The notes below the pieces were generated by a model, which saw only the letters and a list, made by a program, of their open reading frames with translations, made no database searches and was not told the origin of the DNA. Of a stretch of DNA of 64,000 nt, positions 21,831 to 31,538 are shown piece after piece. The position numbers and the translations under genes were made by a program. Source of the DNA: Gloeophyllum trabeum ATCC 11539. Lineage: Eukaryota; Basidiomycota; Agaricomycetes; Gloeophyllales; Gloeophyllaceae. The DNA lies in NCBI RefSeq assembly GCF_000344685.1, contig NW_006920425.1, forward strand, positions 275,144 to 339,143. Direction: 5' to 3'. Positions within the stretch are counted from its first letter, which is position 1; every line of letters starts with the position of its first letter.

Positions 21831-24800
21831 AGATGCCTCCTGCACGCCGAGGAGCACACTGCAGCGTGATGCTTCCTGCCGACCCGGTTAGTGGTCACTG
21901 AGGTTACTAGTCTCCGTAGTCATCAAGAGTACATGAGAGATAGCTGCAGCCGCCGGGTATGGAGCTATACCCCCGGACTGTCCCACAACAGCCTTTCGTT
22001 GCACGGCAGACGAGGGCCGTAGATGTCGGCCACCGGACGGCATTCCGGACGTCGATCTGTCCCGTCATTGCTATGGGACCCGGTACCGAAGTGGAGGTAA
22101 CAGTGTTGAGATGAAGATAGGTTTGTAGGCTCCGTGGCTCGCCTAATGAGGGTGCAGTGAAGGGAAGTGAGGAGACAATGACCAGGCTAGTCTTCACAAG
22201 CAGCAGGCAGCATTGCGAGTCTGGCTCCGGCATGGACACCTTGGTTGCCGGATGTTGATCCGTCCCATAATTGTCCTGCGATGGCCCCAGAATGGACTAG
22301 TGGTGTTGAGGTCGAGAGGACCCGGGAAAGTCGTGGATTCGTTGTCCGCGGTGCATCCCTGAGTGAGGGCGAGAGCGAGGGTAGGCCAGTGGAGGTGGCA
22401 TCTCACAGGGAGCCAGAGTACTTGCGTTCAAAGAGAGCTTTGCGGCGGGAGGCGAGCAAAGGTGGGATGAAGCTTTGTCGAAGGCGGCACACTGGCGACG
22501 TCTCGCTCCGAGTCTGCGGATGGCGATCCACACAGTAACCATACAGCGCACTACCCGCAAAGCTAACCAAGAGAGCGGAGTTCGTCGGCTGAAGTACCCA
22601 CTGCCAGCTTTGATGACTTGTTAACGAACGCGGCAGCATTCATATGTGCGAGCGTTGACCACGGACCTGACTCGGGGGAAGTCGATCTGCATAGACTTTC
22701 CCGACTTTGCAGGGGATTGCGGAGATAGCAGCAGTGCAGCCGTCCGAAGTCCGCGCAATGGTTATATCGGATGGCACGTCAATCCTTCATAGCAGTCCAC
22801 GGCACACGACACGGTGGCAGGTACATGTATTGCGAATGAGTTGCTCGGCGGAGGTTGATCTGTCCCATCGTCGACGAACAGGCTACGCTGTAGCCACCCC
22901 ATTACAACAGCGGCAGTGGCCGTGGGTAGTGTTGGGCTCATACCCGTGCTACCCGGGTAAATAAGAAGTGCGAGCGCATATGTGGGCGAAGAGGCTTGTG
23001 GACGGCATCACGACTGCTTCCTGTTTGCTGGTGAGTCGGATAGCCATTGTTAAAGTGAACAAACGCACGCCTAGTTGAGAGACAGCAAAGGCAGGCAGAG
23101 ACATTGATACCAAAAGCGAGATGACGTCGGTAGCACTAATGAAAGTACAGCTCCGTAACACGGGCACAACTCTATCCACATTGTGACACCTGCAGTATTA
23201 CAGTCAGCATCAACTTGATCACAGCAGATGAATAGCACTCACTGGGTGAACGACTCTGGCACAGGGGAGCAATTGTCCACATCGAGCCGCTGATGAACAG
23301 GCCTTATCTGGAAGACAGGCGAGCTATGGAGCAAGAAACATCAAGCATACCTCATCAACCAATTCTCGTGAGGTGATAGGACATAGGTTTCTGCTAACAT
23401 TGTAGCCTAGCCTAGCGGAATACATTAAATCAAGCTCGTAAAAGATAAATATCTAGGCTATGCACCTATACAACAAAGATTTGCTCAGGATTCCCCGTGG
23501 GGTTGCTTCCAGCGGAAGACCGTATGTTCGCTAGCATTGTCTTCCGCTGGTTGCAAAGCTGATGATGAGGCCGGCGTGAAGTGTCATTGCCAAGTCTATG
23601 AGCATGATTTGTCATTAGAAAGAGATTACAAGGCAGGATCAGCGCAGCAAGACTTACAATGTGAACACGTACTCCGAACTGATCCCCACCTGGTGTGGAA
23701 AAATGGGAAGAAAATCTGCGGGACAACGAAGCCGGGTAGCAACTGATCGTGCGAGACGCGAGTCGATAGGTTCCGCAGATAAGAGGTGTATACAATGGTC
23801 CCTCCAGGGAGAGCACATTGTCGGCGTGTGCACGACCAAGATGCAGGGTAGTCCACTCAGCCGACGAGACTCCGGGGAACGCGCACCCTTGAAAGCAATG
23901 CTGCAGCTGCAGAGGCATCGGAAGTGCAAATGCACACCCGCGTACAGTTCAGCGACTACATACAGGGATTTGACGAAATCGCGGACAGCAAAGCATCAGA
24001 TAGAGCGGCAGTTTTCCGTCTCATTTGTTTGCAAAGTGCGAAATCAAGTATCCTGGAAAGGCACCCGGAAGGTAGGGGAATTCAGCATTGGGCAATGAAC
24101 TATACGGACAGGCATACTCACCATCTCCGAGCGTTATACAGCCATATTCCTCGTTTTCTTCAACCATTTATTCCAGCCCCTACACGTCTCATTCATCCGC
24201 TCTACGCTTCCTCGGCGACAGCACTTGGTGAGGGCCGTAGCGAGGCTCCCAGAGATTATCGGTCAGAGTAAAGAAACGAGGTAAAAGCCACGAGCTTTGT
24301 ATGCATCGTGCTGAACGAGTAACCTGCAAGCGAAGCTTGCATGAACACATCGTCGAGAGTCAGACTCGTCTAGCAGAGGCAGACATACCGAGATGAGCAC
24401 CACGTGCGCAACACTGCCACCACTCGTTATCATCGCGTCGGATCTGGTCCATCGTTATCGCTGCTGGATGCCCCTGCAACCAAGTCAGCTCATGCATACT
24501 TGCGGAAAAAGTAGTACTCACATTTTGTGTGCTATTGCGATCATTTGAGGGACAAGAGGCCGGCGCAAGCGCTCCGCGTCAGACATCGCGAGGACTCGCA
24601 GTAGCCGTTCAACCCTGCAGAGAATCTGAATGACGTGAAATGGTAAGCAAACACTCAAGCTAGCATGTTATTACCCAGACGGCTTACTGCTCTGATCACC
24701 ACCGGAAAGCAGGTGTAGGCACCACCAGTGTACTTATGCCAGTGGACACTGGCACTTGCGCCGGAGAAGCATAGGTAACTACGAGCTACACAAGATAGAG

Positions 24801-26040
24801 GCAGCATAAGTGGGTGTGTCGAAGCCCTCAGATCAGACAGTGTACGAGCATAATGAGGGCATAAGGGGGCATCCGGATCGCAAGTATCTCACGAGGTGAG
24901 CTTATATACTGAGCAACCGGAGTTTCGTAAGGGGATTGCCACCCTCGTCCGATGTCTGGGGTCAGGCTGGAAGTGCTGTGTACCACGGCAGACGTCTCTC
25001 GGAGATGTGATGGGGAAGCGGCACTGGCTCCCAAGCACTGCTTCCAGGAGATGCTTGTGGCATGCCGGCAGGTGTCGCATATACCTGTCCCGATCACATA
25101 ATCCCAGGGAAGCTGGGAAAGAAGCAGTATATTGAGAGATCCGTCCAACAAAGCAATATGTTGCCTGTCCTCGAGCTGCAGTATTGTATTGTAAGCCGAG
25201 TGCTTACTTTGACTCATGTCCTGCTCAAGGGGACAATTACTGAGTGCTTGGGTATTTCCAGTGCCGAACAGCAGCTCAGCCCTGGACACAGAGAAGTGTT
25301 TCAGCTTCCCCATGTCCAGGGCCGCCTCTTGATCGGCATTGTTAGATGTCCAATATAGTCCTGATTACTTCTGAGTTTGAAGACACCGTCAGATGCTGTA
25401 GCTAGATCTTTACTATTCCACCTCAGATGAGTCAGTCTGATCACCAGCTGCGGGGTACGTTGCAAACCGCAGGAGACTGTGAAGGCACGACTCTGACTGC
25501 AAGTAGAGTTACGTATCTGTTAGATTGTCCGAGCTCAAGCAGGCCCAAGCCTGATGTGCAGAGATGTCTTCCGATTTGCTGTTTATCCTAAGCTGGCTAC
25601 TACTGGTAATTGCTAGGCAGATGTACTGACAATAAGTATATGGGATAACTTGACAGGGAAGGACAGCATGCTGAGCAGGTGGGCCGCCGTCCTGGGTGAG
25701 ATTCTGTGAGATTATCTATGTGCTTTGGTCGACCACAACTTGAATTTTGACGGATAATTGCATCGATAGGGCAATGCTCGTACAATTATGGCGGGTGATA
25801 CCGCATATACCACCCATAGTATATCTTGACGTCCATATCCATCCGCGGCTGGTGAGCGAATATGCAGACTGGCGGAGACCATCGATTGAAGCTTGAGGCA
25901 GACGTCAACTGCGAATACGATGCGACGGTCGCGATAATCCGACTGCATCGCAGTACCTGGAGGTTCCGTTCCGGAGCAGTCATGCGTCGCAGACGAGGAA
26001 GAGACAGAGGAGGACGAGATCTGTTGTGGCTGGAAATACG
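21831..26040. other. Accessory intergenic stretch, no supported gene
   Basis: Over 4 kb without a defensible gene. Open frames up to 161 codons exist (for example 24828-25313 on minus) but have no domain and no convincing splicing. Noted structure: GAT(C/T)TGTCCC-like words recur at about 22050, 22252 and 22853, and a perfect 12-bp inverted pair lies at 23509-23520 and 23539-23550. This looks like old, unrecognisable repeat DNA. Confidence 0.4.
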
Positions 26041-26048
26041 AGTCCGAG

Positions 26049-26474
26049 CAAGGGGTGGACACCGGGAGAAGCCGAGACCGCATGAAGGGGGGAGGGGGGG
26101 GTCTCGAGGGCCTTAACAGGAATTTATTAAAAATAGATTTGGCTCTGTGACAGCCCTGATGGCAGAGATACGGTACAGGTGGTACTAAAATTGCTTGCTA
26201 GTGAGGGTTACAGGGCTTTATTAGCCAGGACAACCTCGCCTTGGCCATTGCACGGAAGAAAACATAAAGCGTGACAACATATAGTGTGACAATAGAGTGA
26301 CGTGTGGGAGCACTGAAAGATGACTAAGCAAACCCTAACCTGGATGTGCCTGGGACCTACCTACCTTCCCGATATGGTACAGTGGGACGCTCCCACGGGG
26401 GGGAGGGGGGCCTCTGGGACCTTAGCAGGATTTCCTATCATGCGGTCTAAAATTTTATTATTGTCCACCCCTTG
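26049..26474. mobile_element. hAT-like MITE, 426 bp, 8-bp target duplication
   Basis: The 13-bp ends CAAGGGGTGGACA and TGTCCACCCCTTG are perfect reverse complements. An 8-bp direct duplication AGTCCGAG lies on both sides (26041-26048 and 26475-26482), the signature of hAT-superfamily insertion. The interior is non-coding. It holds two G-rich direct repeats at about 26088-26130 and 26393-26437, in which long G runs are followed by a shared CCTTA(A/G)CAGGA word. Confidence 0.8.
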
Positions 26475-26482
26475 AGTCCGAG

Positions 26483-27482
26483 ACCGGAATGGTGATTGGA
26501 GACGCGTTCCGTCCGAACATCCTGCAGCCTGAGCTCGCAGCGACGGCCCTACTGAATCCTGGTATTCACTGCAGTACTCATTTATATCTCAGCTGTCGTC
26601 GGTATGCTGGTCTGTCAATGCGATTGGGGGCTCTTGATTTGATTTGTTCACTTCATCGGGCTTTGTCTGTGGGTTAAGTTCTGGTGCCGACACATCCCCT
26701 CCTCACTCATTACCGGTGTCGTCGTTCACGCCCGTACTCGCCTTCACGGATTCAGATGGTATTCCCGACTTCTGAGTGAATTTATTGCACACGGTTACAA
26801 GTGAGGATTGCGAATCATAACGCCACTTGCCACACGCCTTCGTATGACCCTCAGACCCAAGGAATGGGACGTAGACATGCTGGTCTCGCAGAGATTCATT
26901 TGCAAGCTGTATGGTATATGTGCCTGCTTTATTTCAATCACACAATATCCTTTCTGGACGTCGAGCACTGTCTATCACGTCGCACGCTGGTCAAGAGTTG
27001 CAGGAGTCTGGTATACGAAAGTCGGACAATCCGACTTTCGTTCATCCGACAGCTGCTTTGCACTTGACCGACTGGCTTGACCGATCGCCAACGTTCTCGG
27101 TCCCTGTTCATCTAATCTACGTACTGCAAGCTGGCGCAGCGCGAAACACTTCAGCTGCAGGCGTCGAGGTAAGTCAGTACGCTTCGCGAGGCAGAGTTGG
27201 GAGGAGTTCGCCGCTGGGATAATCGAGCAGAGGATCTCAGGGGTGGAGCAGGCAAGGTTAGGTCTGCAAGGGTCGGGGACGGATATCATTTGAATGTACG
27301 TCGCTGTGTCCGTTGAGCTCGCATGAAGCTCGATGTCTCCGTCTGCGATCGGTGACTCGGGGCTTCGCGTCCCGCGCGTCCCGAGTTGCTTCCATCGGAG
27401 CGGGCGTGCTTTGTACAGCTAAATCTACGGATAAACTAATCCCTGTCCCAAACGGACGGGGGACAGACGCCACTCGATAGCC
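26483..27482. other. Intergenic, no supported gene
   Basis: One kilobase between two mobile elements. Only short open frames are present, without domains. It could not be assigned to either element. Confidence 0.4.
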
Positions 27483-27489
27483 AGCATTC

Positions 27490-28068
27490 CACCCGAGTGA
27501 CGACAGAAACAAGCCTAACTAGGCTTGCGACTGTAGACGGAGTCGCGAGCCTAGCTAGGCTCGGAAACCTTATTTGCCCACCCCACGTTAATGCCCCACC
27601 TGTTTCCTACCCCACCTGTGCTCTCTAACTTACGAGCCAGAGTCCCTTGTATCTAGTGTACGTAGCACTGCCCAGCGTGTATAATAACCGCTGCCCTCTG
27701 TCGCCCACATCCCCGCCCTTGCTGTCTCCCCCGACGACCACACTGCTGCCCGGGCCAACTCTCGTAAGGGTCTGGTAATAGACCCCAACCCTAAGATGCT
27801 GCCCACGTGTCCCGCCATGTCACTGCCGCGTTCGTCGGCGCATCCCGCCTCTGTCGCTGTCCACCGACCCGTCGTCGTCGGCAACAACGACGAGCACGAC
27901 TTCTTGCTTATATATAGTCATAAAAATGTACAATAAATCTCATTAAATACAGAAAATTTGTGACATTGACTGGACATATCAGTGCTGTCAATTGAGTGCT
28001 GCTATCGAGTGTCGCGATCGCCATAGACCCCGAGCTCGTCGCGCCCATCGGCGGCAGCAGCAATGGCC
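27490..28068 (+). repeat. Left terminal inverted repeat of the large element
   Basis: Contains two subterminal palindromes, AAGCCTAACTAGGCTT at 27511-27526 and GAGCCTAGCTAGGCTC at 27547-27562, which are good candidates for transposase-binding sites. An 85-codon open frame (27630-27887 on minus) is present in both repeats only because the repeats are nearly identical. Confidence 0.9.
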
Positions 28069-28755
28069 ATTGTATACTAGTAATATGTGTTGTATCATAT
28101 AGGAAATGCTTGATACACACTTACCCTGTATATGTAACACCAATATTCACCCATGTTCCAGCATACATGGAGCAAAATCAATACTATCAGCAGTAGCAAC
28201 CCAGACCAGGCCAGATACTCACATAGGGTCAGGTACACAGTCACGTTCCAGCTGCATTTCATGGAGGTATCATCAAGCAATAGTCCTACACGGAATGACC
28301 CACCTTGGGAAGGAGGCAATATAGTGAACGGAAGGGGTGGTGTAAAAGATAGAAACAGAGGGAACAGCAGGAGGAAGGTATACAGATTGCATTGACCTAC
28401 GTACCTGTAATGAATGTGAGCCTTGTTGCAACCTATAGCTAGTTGAGACTAAGGGAAGAGCGAACTCTTGGATAGCTGTCCGGTGTTGATCCAAGGGGAA
28501 GCGACACAGGAGGAAGCTATGAAGAGAATGATACAATAATAAAACCGCCAAAGAAGATGGTAGCTGGGTGAAAGCTAGCATAATAACATCAAGGACGACA
28601 GAGGTATACCAATGGATAGCAAGTGAATGAAACAGTAAAACAATTGCACTTCGAGCAACGGGGCAGGCAGAGATTGAAGAAATAAGGCTTTAATGACAGA
28701 AGACTTACAGAAGAAGAGGAAGAACTGCAGCGTAATCGTTGCAACCGCATTGCAT

Positions 28756-29406
28756 GTGTACTTGGATCCCACCCGTCATCCTACCGCATGTTAATCCACC
28801 GGCTTCCGAGCAATCGTATAGCCCTTCCAAATACGAATACGTCGTAGCAGCGAGAGAAGCGCGAACGTCAATATGTATGAACGTGCACGTAGCGAGCGTA
28901 GACATGTCGACATCAGAGTTCATGAGAGGAATGTAGATGAGAGCTCGCGCCACCAGCGCCGTCCGCGTTCTGTCCGAATACATGCTTCCTGCCGTCATGG
29001 CGCCTTCGAACCTGACCTCGTCACCCGTGCCAGCTATTCCACTGGGCTGATTCAGCCGTATATCTCGCTCGCAATGTTCTGATATTTCTCGCAACCCATG
29101 GGAAATATTCAAGGCTTATGGACATCAACCAGTGCACGGCGACGAATCAAACGCAGGCTATAGGTAAGTAACCGTCTATACTGCGATGGCACCGCGTTAA
29201 ATGGATAACTAATGGTACATTGGGGACTGTATAAGGCTCTAATGTAAGGTTCCTACCCTCTGGCCACGACTCGGTGAGCATATCTTCGACACCTGCACGT
29301 ATCCCCTCTTCAGCCTCTCTGACATTCGCTACGTGTTTGAATTTCATTGAGCGGACGGGATATTATGAACATGGGCTAATGGCTAATAGTGAGTACCTAC
29401 TGTTAG
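28756..29406 (+). repeat. First copy of a 651-bp exact duplicate flanking the gap
   Basis: Reads the same, base for base as far as I could compare, as 29850-30500, with a constant offset of 1094. It ends exactly at the first N of the gap. Confidence 0.9.
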
Positions 29407-29849
29407 NNNNNNNNNNNNNNNNNNNNNNNNNNNNNNNNNNNNNNNNNNNNNNNNNNNNNNNNNNNNNNNNNNNNNNNNNNNNNNNNNNNNNNNNNNNNNN
29501 NNNNNNNNNNNNNNNNNNNNNNNNNNNNNNNNNNNNNNNNNNNNNNNNNNNNNNNNNNNNNNNNNNNNNNNNNNNNNNNNNNNNNNNNNNNNNNNNNNNN
29601 NNNNNNNNNNNNNNNNNNNNNNNNNNNNNNNNNNNNNNNNNNNNNNNNNNNNNNNNNNNNNNNNNNNNNNNNNNNNNNNNNNNNNNNNNNNNNNNNNNNN
29701 NNNNNNNNNNNNNNNNNNNNNNNNNNNNNNNNNNNNNNNNNNNNNNNNNNNNNNNNNNNNNNNNNNNNNNNNNNNNNNNNNNNNNNNNNNNNNNNNNNNN
29801 NNNNNNNNNNNNNNNNNNNNNNNNNNNNNNNNNNNNNNNNNNNNNNNNN
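29407..29849. other. Assembly gap (443 N)
   Basis: A run of N between two identical 651-bp flanks. Nothing can be annotated. The estimated size is probably not real, because the flanks look like the same locus present at two contig ends. Confidence 0.99.
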
Positions 29850-30500
29850 GTGTACTTGGATCCCACCCGTCATCCTACCGCATGTTAATCCACCGGCTTC
29901 CGAGCAATCGTATAGCCCTTCCAAATACGAATACGTCGTAGCAGCGAGAGAAGCGCGAACGTCAATATGTATGAACGTGCACGTAGCGAGCGTAGACATG
30001 TCGACATCAGAGTTCATGAGAGGAATGTAGATGAGAGCTCGCGCCACCAGCGCCGTCCGCGTTCTGTCCGAATACATGCTTCCTGCCGTCATGGCGCCTT
30101 CGAACCTGACCTCGTCACCCGTGCCAGCTATTCCACTGGGCTGATTCAGCCGTATATCTCGCTCGCAATGTTCTGATATTTCTCGCAACCCATGGGAAAT
30201 ATTCAAGGCTTATGGACATCAACCAGTGCACGGCGACGAATCAAACGCAGGCTATAGGTAAGTAACCGTCTATACTGCGATGGCACCGCGTTAAATGGAT
30301 AACTAATGGTACATTGGGGACTGTATAAGGCTCTAATGTAAGGTTCCTACCCTCTGGCCACGACTCGGTGAGCATATCTTCGACACCTGCACGTATCCCC
30401 TCTTCAGCCTCTCTGACATTCGCTACGTGTTTGAATTTCATTGAGCGGACGGGATATTATGAACATGGGCTAATGGCTAATAGTGAGTACCTACTGTTAG
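29850..30500 (+). repeat. Second copy of the 651-bp exact duplicate
   Basis: Starts exactly at the end of the gap and matches 28756-29406. After 30500 the sequence continues into the right part of the TIR element, while the first copy continues leftward, as expected for overlapping contig ends. Confidence 0.9.
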
Positions 30501-30952
30501 TGTGCTTGCACTTCTGCCTGTACGTTCGCACCTTTTCCCCTCCCATCGTACAGTTCTCCTCCAGGTTCAGTCGCACATTTCGAGGCATTACAGGGCCTGA
30601 TATTTAAGGCTCTTCTATTATTCTTGCTCTCTTTAGCCATTGTCTTTTGTGTTCTTTTCTGCTCTTCCTTGCACTCACTTCCACTCTCGTGGTTGCTTCT
30701 GCGCACTAGGTACTCCAGGATCATTTCTATGGCGCTCTTCACGACCTCTAGGTAGTACTGCGCTGTTGAGATGATGCTTTGGGCATTCCCTTCACCTGAG
30801 AGCACCCGTCACTCTTGCTGATTTCTATCCTGTGGTATGTACACTACGAGAAAGGTGAGAATGCACATATACATATACGGTCATCTCGAATGTGTACAGA
30901 TGACTTGAGATTTGAGCGCATGATTAACAATATGTCTGTCCATTAGTTTGAG

Positions 30953-31531
30953 GGCCACTGCTGCTGCCGCCGACGGGCGCGACGAGCTCGGGGTCTATGG
31001 CGATCGCGACACTCGATAGCAGCACTCAATTGACAGCACTGATATGTCCAGTCAATGTCACAAATTTTCTGTATTTAATGAGATTTATTGTACATTTTTA
31101 CGACTATATATAAGCAAGAAGTCGTGCTCGTCGTTGTTGCCGACGACGACGGGTCGGTGGACAGCGACAGAGGCGGGATGCGCCGACGAACGCGGCAGTG
31201 ACATGGCGGGACACGTGGGCAGCATCTTAGGGTTGGGGTCTATTACCAGACCCTTACGAGAGTTGGCCCGGGCAGCAGTGTGGTCGTCGGGGGAGACAGC
31301 AAGGGCGGGGATGTGGGCGACAGAGGGCAGCGGTTATTATACACGCTGGGCAGTGCTACGTACACTAGATACAAGGGACTCTGGCTCGTAAGTTAGAGAG
31401 CACAGGTGGGGTAGGAAACAGGTGGGGCATTAACGTGGGGTGGGCAAATAAGGTTTCCGAGCCTAGCTAGGCTCGCGACTCCGTCTACAGTCGCAAGCCT
31501 AGTTAGGCTTGTTTCTGTCGTCACTCGGGTG
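30953..31531 (-). repeat. Right terminal inverted repeat of the large element
   Basis: Mirror copy of the left repeat, equal in length. The mismatches noticed are single bases near the inner edge and in the TATATAAG region. The low divergence points to a young insertion. Confidence 0.9.
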
Positions 31532-31538
31532 AGCATTC

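Larger units (their letters stand above)
28705..30830 (-). other. Possible multi-exon gene inside the TIR element
   Basis: Several minus-strand open frames line up (about 30497-30805, 30241-30441 and 30206-29850/29112-28705), with AG/GT signals between them. They share a coding look (for example a VKSAIEMILEYLVRR stretch and a ARALIYIPLMNSDVDM stretch). I could not join them in one phase-consistent chain, and no domain was recognised. The assembly gap and the duplicated 651 bp confuse the model. It could be a cargo gene or the remains of an element-encoded protein; it shows no DDE signature that I can see. Confidence 0.25.
27490..31531. mobile_element. Large TIR element (MULE-like), 579-bp inverted ends
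   Basis: The two ends, 27490-28068 and 30953-31531, are reverse complements over 579 bp with no indel and about three substitutions seen. They are bounded by the 7-bp direct repeat AGCATTC (27483-27489 and 31532-31538). Very long terminal repeats plus a 7-bp (perhaps 8-9) target duplication best fit Mutator-like or foldback elements; hAT and Tc1 do not fit. No transposase was recognised. A scaffold gap at 29407-29849 lies inside. If the flanking duplicate is an artefact, the true length is about 2.95 kb. Confidence 0.85.

Noticed and set aside
21154..21891. 245-codon plus frame over the kinase relic
   Set aside because: Wrong frame; the family match lies in the neighbouring frame from 21164.
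24828..25313. 161-codon minus-strand frame
   Set aside because: No recognisable domain, no splice partners; kept only as a note in the intergenic entry.
27630..27887. 85-codon frame conserved in both large inverted repeats
   Set aside because: Conservation is explained by the near-identity of the repeats themselves.
28756..30500. Tandem duplication of a gene segment around the gap
   Set aside because: Exact identity and breakpoints at the gap edges fit an unmerged contig overlap better than a biological duplication.
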